Of a stretch of DNA of 64,000 bases, positions 27,141-36,531 are shown piece by piece (position 1 is the stretch's first letter; the number at the start of each line of letters is the position of its first letter). The notes below the pieces were generated by a model that made no database searches, had not been told where the DNA came from, and saw nothing but the letters and a program-made list of their open reading frames with translations. Source of the stretch: AWTP1-13 sp963814055 (GTDB lineage: Bacteria; Pseudomonadota; Alphaproteobacteria; Rhizobiales; Hyphomicrobiaceae); assembly GCA_963814055.1 (NCBI GenBank), contig CAWFBJ010000001.1, positions 372,001-436,000 of the forward strand. The letters are read 5' to 3'. Position numbers and translations under genes: made by a program.

Positions 27141-28046
27141 GTGAGACCGGCGGGGCGGCGCACGTCTGACGCCACGATCGGCGGACGCGGCTTGGGCTCG
27201 GCGAGATATTTCACCAGCCAGACGGTCCACGGCTTTCTGATCGCGGCGATTTCCGGCGGCCTGTTCTGGCTTGTCTGGATTTATGGCAACGGGCTCCGCG
27301 ACCCGCGCTATCTCGACGGCTGGGTGCTGGCCGGCGGCATGGGTTTGCAGCTTTTTTTCCATATCGGCATCAAGACGGCCAGCCTGTCGCCGAAATCTGC
27401 CGCGCGCTGGCGCAAGATCCATATTTTTGTCGGCTATCTGCTGATCGCCGCCTTCATCTCGCATTCGGATTTCTCTCTGCCGGACACCGGCTTCGAGTGG
27501 GCGCTGTGGGCGGGCTTCGTGCTGGTGACGCTGAGCGGCATTTTCGGCACCTATCTCGCGTGGTCGCTGCGGGCCAAGCACGGCATCGACGAGCGCATCG
27601 GCTATGATGACATCCCCGCCCGCCGCGCCGAGTTGGCGCGGGATGTCCAGGCTGCCGTCGCCAAGACCGGACCGGCCGCCGCTGCGATCGCCCTACCGGC
27701 GCCGCCCTATGACGCCTGGATCGTGGACCTCTACACCACCCACCTTCGGGACTTTTTCCAGGGGCAGCGCAATTTCGCCGCCCATCTCATCAGCTCGCAG
27801 CGCCCGCTGAAGCGACTGACGGACGAGATCGACAACCTGTCGGGCTATGTCGACCAGCCGAGCCAGGAGAAACTTGCCGCCATCAAGAACCTGGTGGTCG
27901 AGAAGGACCGGCTCGATTTCGCGCGCGTCCATCTCGGGCTCAGCAAGGGCTGGCTGTTCGTGCATGTGCCCGTCACCTATGCGCTGGTGGTACTGACGGT
28001 GCTGCACGTTCTCGTCGTCTATGCCTTTTCATCCGGGCCCTGGTGA
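27141..28046 (+). CDS. Cytochrome-b-like integral membrane protein
   Basis: 301 aa from a GTG with GGAGG at ideal spacing. Four helices carry histidines in haem-ligand-like positions: SQTVHGFLIA (helix 1), LQLFFHIGIK (helix 2), KIHIFVGYLL...ISHSDF (helix 3) and, near the C terminus, WLFVHVPVTYALVVLTVLHV (last). A hydrophilic domain of about 130 residues separates the early helices from the last. It resembles diheme quinol-oxidising or ferric-reductase-type anchors without matching one I can name. The stop overlaps the start of the decaheme gene (TGATG), so the two are coupled. Confidence 0.75.
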   Translation: MRPAGRRTSDATIGGRGLGSARYFTSQTVHGFLIAAISGGLFWLVWIYGNGLRDPRYLDGWVLAGGMGLQLFFHIGIKTASLSPKSAARWRKIHIFVGYLLIAAFISHSDFSLPDTGFEWALWAGFVLVTLSGIFGTYLAWSLRAKHGIDERIGYDDIPARRAELARDVQAAVAKTGPAAAAIALPAPPYDAWIVDLYTTHLRDFFQGQRNFAAHLISSQRPLKRLTDEIDNLSGYVDQPSQEKLAAIKNLVVEKDRLDFARVHLGLSKGWLFVHVPVTYALVVLTVLHVLVVYAFSSGPW

Positions 28047-30544
28047 TGCGGCGACCGGTACGGGCCAGATCGGTTCGGACGCCGAAGGCCGAGAGGCAGG
28101 CGCCCCTCGCTGTCCGGCGCGACCGTCTCGCGGCGCTGCTGGCGCTCGTGACTATCGTCTGGGTCGTGGCGGCCCTCTTGCTCTCCAAGGGCACGCAGTT
28201 CCGGCAGTTCCTGATGCCGGGGCCGCTGACGAGCGCGCACGGCGCGATCGAGAATTGCAGCGCCTGCCACTCCAAGAGCGGCAGCGGCAAATTGAGCTGG
28301 ATGCACGGCCTCGTCGCCGGCGATCCGGTCGCCGACAGCCAGGCCTGCCTGACCTGCCACAAAATGCCGGACACGGCCTTCAACGCGCACGGCGCTTCGG
28401 CCCAGGTGCTGGAACGGAGCACCAAGCGGCTGACCAAACTCGCCGCGGGGACGCCCGTGCCGCAATCGGCCCGCGCGCAGAGCATCGCCTTCCCGACCGA
28501 CGGCAAGGTCGCACACGGTCTCTACTGCGCGACCTGCCACCAGGAGCATCAGGGCGTCAATTTCAACCTGAACAAGATGTCCAACGAGCAATGCCGCTCC
28601 TGCCACGTCGTGAAGTTCGACAGCTTCGACGGTCATCACCCGGAATTCGAGAACTATCCGTTCGCGAGGCGCACACGGATCATCTACGACCATGCCGGCC
28701 ATTTCGGCACGCACTTCCCGGACGTCGCGAAGAAGGACCCGGCAAGGCGCATTCCCGCTACCTGCTCGACCTGTCACAACAGCAGCGAAGACAAGCGAGT
28801 CATGGCCATTGCACCGTTCGAACAGACCTGTGCCACCTGCCATCTCGGCCAGATCATCGGCAAGGAGCGGGTCAGCGGCCCGAAAGGCATTGCCTTCCTG
28901 ACCCTGCCTGGCCTCGACTTGCAAACGCTGAAGAAGAAGAAAGCCTCGATCGGCGAATGGCCGGAAGCATCCGAAGCCGAGCTCACACCGTTCATGAAGG
29001 TGATGATCAGCCGGCATGAGCGGGGCCGTGCCCTGATCAAGACCGTGAACCGCGTGAACCTCCAGGACCTGAGCGGTGCAAGCGACGCCCAGATCAAGGC
29101 CGTGACCAGTCTAGTGTGGGAGATCAAGCGGTTGTTCTATGCGCTGATCACCGGAAAGGCGTCGGACGTGCTGGCCGGCCTCAATGTTGGCCGCAGGGAG
29201 AAGCTGAGCGCTAGTCTCGTCGCCGACCTGACTGCGAGCATCCCGCGCGATGTGGTCGTCAGCGCGCAGCAGCAGTGGCTACCCAATCTCGGCACGGAAA
29301 TGGCCAATCGCCCGGATGCGGCCAGCACGGCCAAACCGAACCGGCCTGCTCAGGCCAATCAGCCGACGCCCGCGACGAGCGCGCCTGGAGCAGTCGCAGC
29401 CACGCCTGCAGAGGCCCAGCCTGAAGCAGCGGCTTCCAAAACGCCGGCCGCAAACGCCAAGCCTGATGCCGGCAAGAAAGCGGTCGCCGCGGACGAACGG
29501 CCGCAGAACAGGGCGGCGGACCAGACCGACGATCTGCTCCACCCCACGGAGGAAGAGCTGCGCGGGATGGCACGGCCGGGAAAAGCGGTCAGAGGCTATA
29601 CCGCTTACGCCGGGCCCAATGGCGTCAGGGAAATGTTCTCCTCGAGTGCGAACGACCAGGCGCGCGCGGTCAATGCAGGTAACAAGGACGCCAAGAAAGT
29701 AGCCCAGGCTGAAGGAGCGGTACGGCCTCCGAACAGGGCGGCGGACCAAACCGACGATCTGCTCAACCCCACGGAAGGAGAGCTCAAGGGCGCTGGGAAG
29801 TTAGCCCCGCCTGAAGCAGCGGCCCGAAAAACCGATGCCGCCAACGCCAAGTCTGATAGCGCTCCACCTGCGGATGCCGCCTCCAGGTCGCACGCAAACG
29901 CGCCAGCCAAAGCCCCGGCGGACTCGGAAGCCGCCGTGCCTGAACCGCAGCCAAGGGTGGCGCCCGTGATCAGCATCCCAAGCGACGTGGATCCGGAGAG
30001 TTGGGCTGAATACGGCGGCTGGTATCGGCAGGATTACGCGATCTTCTACCGGCCCACAGGCCATAAGGACAAATTCATCACCTCCTGGCTGCTTCTGACC
30101 GGGCCCCAGGCGCCAAAGGGCGATAAAGCTCCGGCGGCCGCCGTCTTCGATGCCCTCACCGACAAGGACGCTCAGGGCTCATGCACCAAGTGCCACAGCG
30201 TCGACGACATCCGCGGCAGGGGGCGGGCCATCAATTTCGCGCCGCCTTCGATCAAGAGCAAACAGGGACGCTTCACGAATTTCGTCCATGAGCCGCATTT
30301 CGGCGTCCTTGAGAATCGCGGTTGCCTGACGTGCCACAACCTCGAAAAAGGCCGCCCCTATCTGAAGAGCTACGAGCAGGGCAATCCGCTAAATTTCGTG
30401 TCCAGTTTCGGCGCGGTGAAAAAGGAACTCTGCCAGACCTGCCACACCGGCAGCATGGCGCGTCAAGACTGTCTCCTGTGCCACAAATATCATGTGAACG
30501 GCGTAACCACGCCCATCATGAACACGAGAATCCCAGTTCAATAG
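28046..30544 (+). CDS. Membrane-anchored decaheme cytochrome c
   Basis: About 832 aa with an N-terminal membrane anchor (about 28-48) and ten CxxCH motifs in two blocks. CSACH, CLTCH, CATCH, CRSCH, CSTCH and CATCH come first; CTKCH, CLTCH, CQTCH and CLLCH come in the last 130 residues. Between them lies a long helical region and a low-complexity Ala/Pro/Lys linker (about 410-650). The linker holds two near-copies of NRAADQTDDLLxPTExEL. The start overlaps the cytochrome-b-like gene by 1 bp. It is probably the terminal electron carrier of the plus arm, spanning part of the periplasm. Confidence 0.92.
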   Translation: MRRPVRARSVRTPKAERQAPLAVRRDRLAALLALVTIVWVVAALLLSKGTQFRQFLMPGPLTSAHGAIENCSACHSKSGSGKLSWMHGLVAGDPVADSQACLTCHKMPDTAFNAHGASAQVLERSTKRLTKLAAGTPVPQSARAQSIAFPTDGKVAHGLYCATCHQEHQGVNFNLNKMSNEQCRSCHVVKFDSFDGHHPEFENYPFARRTRIIYDHAGHFGTHFPDVAKKDPARRIPATCSTCHNSSEDKRVMAIAPFEQTCATCHLGQIIGKERVSGPKGIAFLTLPGLDLQTLKKKKASIGEWPEASEAELTPFMKVMISRHERGRALIKTVNRVNLQDLSGASDAQIKAVTSLVWEIKRLFYALITGKASDVLAGLNVGRREKLSASLVADLTASIPRDVVVSAQQQWLPNLGTEMANRPDAASTAKPNRPAQANQPTPATSAPGAVAATPAEAQPEAAASKTPAANAKPDAGKKAVAADERPQNRAADQTDDLLHPTEEELRGMARPGKAVRGYTAYAGPNGVREMFSSSANDQARAVNAGNKDAKKVAQAEGAVRPPNRAADQTDDLLNPTEGELKGAGKLAPPEAAARKTDAANAKSDSAPPADAASRSHANAPAKAPADSEAAVPEPQPRVAPVISIPSDVDPESWAEYGGWYRQDYAIFYRPTGHKDKFITSWLLLTGPQAPKGDKAPAAAVFDALTDKDAQGSCTKCHSVDDIRGRGRAINFAPPSIKSKQGRFTNFVHEPHFGVLENRGCLTCHNLEKGRPYLKSYEQGNPLNFVSSFGAVKKELCQTCHTGSMARQDCLLCHKYHVNGVTTPIMNTRIPVQ

Positions 30545-30850
30545 CGTTTGTTTTCATCGCCTTTGTACTGGCCGTTGCTCCTGATGCTTTCGGTGTCCCA
30601 GCGAGGACAACTTGGCTGCGCGACCACTCCTGGCGCAGGACAATCGCACCTCTCCGATCGAGGCCGACGACGTGGAACGAGTTCTTGCACGGCCGGACGA
30701 CATCCCTACGCTCAGTATGCTGTCTCGATAACGCGCGACGTTGCGGCTATAGTCTTGGCTCCTGAAGGCGCTGCGCGCCTCACAGCGTCCCTGCGGCTGC
30801 TCTCGCTTCTGCCGTTGCGGAGTTCTGGTGCCATTGCGAAGGCAATTGAG
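30545..30850. other. Intergenic region before the response regulator
   Basis: About 300 bp. An open frame crosses it but its translation has no family resemblance, and the response regulator clearly starts at 30851. I see no terminator hairpin after the decaheme gene, so the regulator might be partly co-transcribed. Confidence 0.35.
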
Positions 30851-31519
30851 ATGAAATTCCTGGTGGTCGACGACCATGCGCTGATCCGCGAGGCGATGCG
30901 CGGCGTGCTCAAGGAACTGCAAGGCGACGCGCTCATTCTCGAGGCTGCAAGCTCCCATCAGGCAATGGACATCATGCAGCAGCATCCCGATCTCGCTCTC
31001 GTCCTGCTCGATCTCAAATTGCCTGACCGCGATGGCATCGAAGTGCTGGGAGAATTGCGCGAGCGCTATCCGGCGGCATCCATCGTCATGCTGTCGGCCT
31101 TCAATGATCGCGAAAATGTCGTCAGGGCGCTCGATAATGGCGCGCTCGGCTTTATTCCCAAGACGGACTCGCGCGAAGTGCTGCTCGGTGCGCTGCGGCT
31201 CATTCTTGCAGGTGGGACTTACATTCCCCCCGAGGCCCTCGTGCGCGAGCCGGCTGGAACCGCCGCGGCAAGCAACCCGTCGCCTGAAAAGCGGCCATCA
31301 CCATCAGAGCTTGGACTTACGGAAAGGCAGGTCCACGTCCTGGCGCTGATGATGCAGGGCAAGAGCAACAAGCTGATCTGCCGCGCGCTCGATTTGGCAG
31401 AGCCCACGGTGAAAAACCATGTGTCGGCCATTCTCAAGGCACTCGACGTCACAAACCGGACCGAGGCGGTGCTTGCCGTTGCCGCGCTGGGCTGGGAGCT
31501 TCGACCGCCTACCCGTTGA
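30851..31519 (+). CDS. NarL/LuxR-family response regulator
   Basis: A 222-aa two-domain regulator. The receiver domain (about 1-120) has DD at 7-8 and the phospho-Asp in VLLDLKLPDRDG. The C-terminal LuxR helix-turn-helix has LTERQVHVLALMMQGKSNKL and AEPTVKNHVSAILKAL. Its 3' end overlaps the convergent hybrid kinase gene by 11 bp, so the two probably form a signalling pair. Position after the cytochrome genes suggests that it controls them; no binding site could be assigned. Confidence 0.92.
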   Translation: MKFLVVDDHALIREAMRGVLKELQGDALILEAASSHQAMDIMQQHPDLALVLLDLKLPDRDGIEVLGELRERYPAASIVMLSAFNDRENVVRALDNGALGFIPKTDSREVLLGALRLILAGGTYIPPEALVREPAGTAAASNPSPEKRPSPSELGLTERQVHVLALMMQGKSNKLICRALDLAEPTVKNHVSAILKALDVTNRTEAVLAVAALGWELRPPTR

Positions 31520-33896
31520 TTGTGCCGACACGCTCGACCTTGCCCCCTTGTCGGGCATCGGTCTTCAGCAGGCGGGACATGATGGCCCGCAGCGTCATGG
31601 GGTTGACGGGCTTGTGCAGGAGATGATGGCTGGTCGCCTGGGTCTCGCGCAAACGCTCCGGCGACATGTCGCCGCTCACCAGAAATGCCGGGATCGAACC
31701 GCCGAACGCGTTGCCAAGATCGGTGATGGCGTCGATGCCGGTGCGGTCATCCTGCAGGTGAAAATCGGAAATGATCAGGTCCGGCGCGGTGCCGTCGAGT
31801 TTCGCCAGCGCCTCGGAGACAGACTGGGCGGTGACCACGCGGCAGCCCCAGTTCTTCAGCAAGCCGCCCGTTCCTTCGAGCGCCAGCGCGTCGTCATCGA
31901 TGATCACGATGAGCTTGCCGCGCAGCGGGTCGGGCGCTGCAGCGCTAGAAGCGATGCCTATCGCAGGACCAGCACGCGCGGGCACCTGCGGTACCAAGAT
32001 TGAGAAGCGAGAGCCCTTCCCGAGCACAGAACTGAGACCGATGGGGTGCTCCAGCACGGCGCCCAGGCGTTCCACGATCGCCAGTCCCAGCCCCAGTCCA
32101 GCCTTGCTGTTCCGTTCCGGCGCGGCAACCTGGTAGAACTCGCTGAAGATGCTGCGCTGCTGATCCGCCGCAATGCCGATCCCGCTGTCGCACACCTCGA
32201 TGCGCAACGCGCCCTTCGTGCGCCTGCAGCCGACGACGATCCCGCCAGCCGACGTATAGCGCACGGCGTTGGAGACGAGGTTGAGCAGGATCTGCTCGAT
32301 CAGGATGGCATCGCTGCGGATCCACGCGCTGCTTGCAACCACACGCAAATGCAGGCCTTTGTCGCGCGCGACCTGGGTGAACGTCGCGCCGATGCGGTTC
32401 AGAACTCTGCTGACGGGAAATTCGGAGATGCTGGCGCTCATAGCGCCGGCGTCGAGCTTCGAGATGTCGAGCAGCGCGTTGAACAGCTCGTTCATGTTGG
32501 CGACGGCAGTGTCGATGCGCACGGCGAGACGGTCGCGTTCGGCTGGATCCCTCTCGGAACGCAGCTGCGCAGCGAAAAGATTCAACGCGTGCAACGGCTG
32601 CCGCAGGTCATGGCTCGCCACCGCCAGGAATCGCGATTTGGACAGGTTTGCCGCCTGCAGCTGATGCGTGCGCTCCTCCACCTTGCGTTCCAGCGTCGCG
32701 TAGGAGCCCTGCAGCTTGGCCGCCATGTCGTTCAACTGGTCTCCCAGCGCTTCCAGTTCGTCTCCCGACTGGATCTCGATGCGATGATCGAGCGCGCCGG
32801 CGCCAATGCGGGCGGCACCAGCCGCCAGCGCACGAACGGGAACCACCATCCAGCGCGCCATGAGGAGCGCCGCGAGCAGCGCCAGAATGATCCCGCCCAC
32901 CAGGACGACAACGGTACGCAGGATGGCCGTGTAGAGCGGCTCGTTGGCTTCATTCTCGGGAAGCTCTACCAGCACGAGCCAGTTGAGCGGAGCAGCCGTC
33001 GCGTATGCCGCCAGCACGCGGTTGCCTCGCCAATCTCGTGCAATTTGCGCCTCCTCGAGGCCGGCCGTTCCATCCTGCAGGCGTGCCGACCGCACCTGGG
33101 CAAGCTGCGAGAAGTCGGTATTGCGCAGGACCAGACTGATCTCGGGATGGGCGATCAGGCGGCCCTGCGCATCGACGACGTAGGCGCGGCCGTTGCGGCC
33201 GACCCGAATCTGATTGACGACATCCCAGATGTGCGTGAGGTTGACTTCGGCCACGCTGACGCCGGCATCGCGGCGCGAGCCCGCCATCGCCAGCGTCATG
33301 AACGGTTCGGTGCCGCGCCGGAAATAGACCGGCCCGTAGAACACCTTGTTAGCGACCGCCGCCTTGAACTTTTCCTGCGTCGAGAAATCGGTATTGCTGC
33401 CGACCTGGTCCATGGCCTGCCGCGAAATGCGCAACTGTTCGCGGCCATCGTTGTCGAGCAACGCCAGCTCGGCAATCGCCGGAACCTGGCGCAATAGTCT
33501 GCGACCATCGAGTTCGCGCTGTTCGGGCGCCGCAGTCTCCCACGACAAGTGGGTGGTCCAACCGAGCTGGCCCTCGATCTCCCTGATGAACTGCGTGATC
33601 TTGGAAGCGGCCGAGACGGCTTGCTCTTTCTGGATGCGAAACAGCGCTGCGCGATGATCGCGGACCGTGAACCAGACATCGACCAGGCCGTTTATGACGA
33701 GTGCTGAGCTCGTGACGGCAACGAAAAGGGCAACATATTTCCAGAACAGCGTCCGCCGCACCATCAGCCGGCCGCGCCATGGGAAATTGCCTGGCGTGAA
33801 TCTCTTCAGCCAACCGATCACCGGGCCACCTCGCGCCAGGTTGGCTGACCACCGACTTGACAAGGTGCGGATTGAGGCAATAGCGCTGCTCGTCAT
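31509..33896 (-). CDS. Hybrid sensor histidine kinase (Cache-HAMP-HisKA-HATPase-REC)
   Basis: A 795-aa membrane kinase. A first helix (about 53-75) is followed by a periplasmic double-Cache-like sensor: LDNDGREQLRIS, KVFYGPVYFRRGTEPFMTLA and NGRAYVVDAQGRLIAHPEIS. A second helix near 310-335 leads to HAMP. The HisKA box SHDLRQPLHALNLFAAQL, an N-box LLNLVSNAVRYT and G boxes DSGIGIA and GLGLGLAIVERL follow. The C-terminal receiver has DDD and the phospho-Asp in LIISDFHL. The receiver suggests a phosphorelay to a partner, probably the convergent NarL-type regulator. Confidence 0.92.
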   Translation of the reverse strand: MTSSAIASIRTLSSRWSANLARGGPVIGWLKRFTPGNFPWRGRLMVRRTLFWKYVALFVAVTSSALVINGLVDVWFTVRDHRAALFRIQKEQAVSAASKITQFIREIEGQLGWTTHLSWETAAPEQRELDGRRLLRQVPAIAELALLDNDGREQLRISRQAMDQVGSNTDFSTQEKFKAAVANKVFYGPVYFRRGTEPFMTLAMAGSRRDAGVSVAEVNLTHIWDVVNQIRVGRNGRAYVVDAQGRLIAHPEISLVLRNTDFSQLAQVRSARLQDGTAGLEEAQIARDWRGNRVLAAYATAAPLNWLVLVELPENEANEPLYTAILRTVVVLVGGIILALLAALLMARWMVVPVRALAAGAARIGAGALDHRIEIQSGDELEALGDQLNDMAAKLQGSYATLERKVEERTHQLQAANLSKSRFLAVASHDLRQPLHALNLFAAQLRSERDPAERDRLAVRIDTAVANMNELFNALLDISKLDAGAMSASISEFPVSRVLNRIGATFTQVARDKGLHLRVVASSAWIRSDAILIEQILLNLVSNAVRYTSAGGIVVGCRRTKGALRIEVCDSGIGIAADQQRSIFSEFYQVAAPERNSKAGLGLGLAIVERLGAVLEHPIGLSSVLGKGSRFSILVPQVPARAGPAIGIASSAAAPDPLRGKLIVIIDDDALALEGTGGLLKNWGCRVVTAQSVSEALAKLDGTAPDLIISDFHLQDDRTGIDAITDLGNAFGGSIPAFLVSGDMSPERLRETQATSHHLLHKPVNPMTLRAIMSRLLKTDARQGGKVERVGTING

Positions 33897-33985
33897 GCTC
33901 GCTTAGAATGCTCGTCCGTGGGCGGTCACAATCTTTCCAGCCACGTGCGATACAAACCTATCACGGACACAATATGGAGTGCGCC

Positions 33986-35002
33986 ATGAACCGGCGCCAG
34001 ATCGTCTCCTTGCTCGGTGCGGCAGCCGTCATGGGCCCCGCTTTGACCGGCGCCGGCGCAGCTCTCGCGCAGACGTCGTCGGGCCGGCCGAGGCGCGTCG
34101 GCCTCATGGTGGCGACGGCCGAGAACGATCCGGAGGGCAAACTCCGGGTCGAGACGTTCACCCGCTCGCTCGGCGAGGCGGGTTGGGTTGACCTACGCGA
34201 CGTCATCATCGATGTGGTGTGGTACCGCGGCAGCTTCCCGGTGGCGCAAACCCTGGCCAAGGATCTCGTCGATCGCGGGTCCGAGATACTCGTTGTGAAC
34301 GGCACGCCGGGCATGGATGCCGTGCGGGCACTGGGTGCGGCGGCCGCGAGCATCCCCATCGTTTTCGTCGTCGTCAGCAATCCGGTCGGCGCGGGGTACG
34401 TGCCGAACCTGTCGCGGCCGGGCGCCAACATCACCGGCTTCAGCACGTTCGAGCCCGAGATCGCAGGCAAGTGGCTCCAGCTCCTCAGGGAGGTGACGCC
34501 CGGCATGCAAAACGTCAGCATGCTCCTCGACAAAAAGTTCATTGGATTCAACTCCCTGTGGGAGGCCGCCCGCGATATCGCGCCGACGCTCGGTATCGTC
34601 CCGCACGTCGCGTACGCCAGTTCTCTGGCCGAGATCGAGAGCGCGGTGGAAACTATTTCCCGTCAGCCTTCGCCCGGCCTCGTCGTCAGTCCAAGCCCGA
34701 TCAATACCGTCAATCGCCAGCGTCTCATCCAGATCGCCAACGAGAGCAAGATACCCTCGATTTATCCGTTCCGCTTCTATGTGCGGGAGGGGGCACTGCT
34801 GGCGTATGGCTTCAATGCAGCCGACCAGTTCAGGCGCGCTGGCATCTATACCGGGCGCATCCTGAAGGGCGAGAAGGCGGGCGACCTGCCGGTGCAGGCA
34901 CCGGGACTGTTCGAGCTTGGCATCAATCTCAAAACGGCAAGCGCGATGGGGCTGACCGTACCACAGTCGCTCATCATCGCCGCCGACGAGGTGATCGAGT
35001 AG
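33986..35002 (+). CDS. ABC transporter substrate-binding protein (PF04392/TrpX type)
   Basis: 338 aa from the ATG at 33986 (MNRRQIVSLLGAAAVMGPAL), with a signal ending near ALAQ. The mature part has RRVGLMVATAENDPEG, the KDLVDRGSEILVVNGTPG strand, PIVFVVVSNPVGAGYV and SRPGANITGFS, the pattern of the ABC_sub_bind family linked to tryptophan/tyrosine or unknown ligands. No permease or ATPase genes accompany it, so it is an orphan receptor here. Confidence 0.87.
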   Translation: MNRRQIVSLLGAAAVMGPALTGAGAALAQTSSGRPRRVGLMVATAENDPEGKLRVETFTRSLGEAGWVDLRDVIIDVVWYRGSFPVAQTLAKDLVDRGSEILVVNGTPGMDAVRALGAAAASIPIVFVVVSNPVGAGYVPNLSRPGANITGFSTFEPEIAGKWLQLLREVTPGMQNVSMLLDKKFIGFNSLWEAARDIAPTLGIVPHVAYASSLAEIESAVETISRQPSPGLVVSPSPINTVNRQRLIQIANESKIPSIYPFRFYVREGALLAYGFNAADQFRRAGIYTGRILKGEKAGDLPVQAPGLFELGINLKTASAMGLTVPQSLIIAADEVIE

Positions 35003-35365
35003 CGGACTAGCTTGGCCTTCCAATCGCCAAGGCCGTGTGACCACGGGCGCGGCGCCGCTCGCACGCTGAAACAGCTCCACAACCAGCAGACAGTACCAAA
35101 GTACTGGGCCGAATGGCCCTTGCCGCCACATGAGCCTGGCGTCGCATCGGACCCCCGAATATCAGGCCATTTGGGTGCGTTTCACCGCCGCGGCCACGCC
35201 ATGGCGGCAGTACCTCAGATGGATTTTCGAGCCCCCCGCAAAGTGGCACATCAGCATCGTCGCACCGCCAAGCGATGGAGCCAAAAGGAAAAGCGAAAGC
35301 GCCAACCGGCTTCTGCAGAAACTCGCAGGCGGCTGATAACGGCGGCACAAATGATGGAGATGATC
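35003..35365. other. Intergenic region before the DUF1127 gene
   Basis: About 360 bp crossed by open frames with no recognisable protein. It presumably holds the promoter of the DUF1127 gene. No RNA gene or clear repeat seen. Confidence 0.35.
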
Positions 35366-35614
35366 ATGAGCACAATTTCGAGCGCGATACCGACACGCGA
35401 TTCAGTCGGCGATAGGTTTCCCCGAACGATCGGCGCAGCCTTGAAGGGCTGGTGGATGGCCTACGTGAATTGGCGCCTGGAGCGGTTGGCCGTCTACCGG
35501 CTGCATTCCATGAGCGACCGCGAACTCAAGGACATGGGCGTATCGCGCGCACAGATCGAGTTCGCAGTCAGAGGCGAGGGTGCGTCCCACCCGATTTTCG
35601 GCCGCTACTACTAA
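35366..35614 (+). CDS. DUF1127 small protein
   Basis: An 82-aa protein from the ATG at 35366 (GGAGA just upstream). Its C-terminal half carries the DUF1127 motif: YRLHSMSDRELKDMGVSRAQ, followed by IEFAVRGE. These small Arg-rich proteins are abundant in alphaproteobacteria, and some act in RNA turnover or phosphate and stress responses. The N-terminal half is a variable basic linker. It stands alone in front of the hydrolase-GNAT-MetY run. Confidence 0.85.
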   Translation: MSTISSAIPTRDSVGDRFPRTIGAALKGWWMAYVNWRLERLAVYRLHSMSDRELKDMGVSRAQIEFAVRGEGASHPIFGRYY

Positions 35615-35642
35615 AAACGACGGGCCCGAAAGGCACGACTCC

Positions 35643-36531
35643 ATGAACGTCAATATGGTTTACCCACCGCGGCCGGCGCGCCGAGGGCGGGTGATAGCCC
35701 TGCATTGCTCGGGTGGTGGTGCCAGCCAGTGGTCGCTACCTGGCCGAGGGGCTGGGTGGCCGTTACGAGGTGCTGGCGCCGGAGCACTACGGCTGCGAGA
35801 GCACGGGGCCATGGACCGGCGAGCACGCCTTCACGCTCGCCGACGAGGCCGCGCAAGCCATCGCGCTGATCGACCGGAGTGACGACAAGGTTCACCTCGT
35901 CGGGCACTCCTACGGCGGTGGGGTAGCGCTCAACGTAGCGCTGGCCCGGCCGGACCGCATCGCCAGCATGGCGCTGTACGAGCCTTCAGCGTTCCATCTG
36001 CTGCGCCAGATGGGTGGGCGGGGCGCGGAGCCCTACGCCGAGATCACGGGCGTCGCCAGGCACATCTGCCAGGGCGTCGTCACCGGCGATTATCGGGGAG
36101 CCGTTGCAGCTTTTGTCGACTACTGGAACGGGCCCGGCAGCTGGAACGCGCTGCGGCCGTCCGTGCAACGTGCCCTGATCCGCTGGGCGCCCAAGGGGCC
36201 GCTCGACTTCCGCGCCTTGATCGATGATCCGACGCCGGTGGCGGCCTATGGAGCGCTGGCGTTTCCCGTACTCATCCTGCGCGGCGAGCATGCGCCGTCA
36301 CCGACCAGCGTGATCGCCGAAGGCTTGGCGCAGTGGCTGCCCGCGAGCCGGCTCGTCGATATCGCCGGTGCCGGCCACATGGGCCCGCTGACGCATACGC
36401 CGGAGGTATCCGCGCTGCTCGTCCGGCATATCGTCGAGGCCGAAGCCGAAGCGCCGCCGTACGGCAGCCGGCGGCACAGGGGCGCTGCCATTCCAGGTGC
36501 CACTTCGCGCCGCCCGGAGGCTGTGTCGTGA
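35643..36531 (+). CDS. Alpha/beta hydrolase, reading frame broken by one base
   Basis: An alpha/beta-hydrolase-fold enzyme of about 295 aa. The first part (MNVNMVYPP...VIALHCSGGGASQW) is in one frame. The rest (RYLAEGLGGRYEVLAPEHYG onward) is in the next, and removing one base near 35731-35733 joins them perfectly. The nucleophile elbow GHSYGGG, the acid-region RGEHAPSP and the late GAGHMGP histidine are present. The single-base insertion fits a pattern seen in several genes of this region. The substrate is unknown. The stop overlaps the GNAT start (GTGA). Confidence 0.75.
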
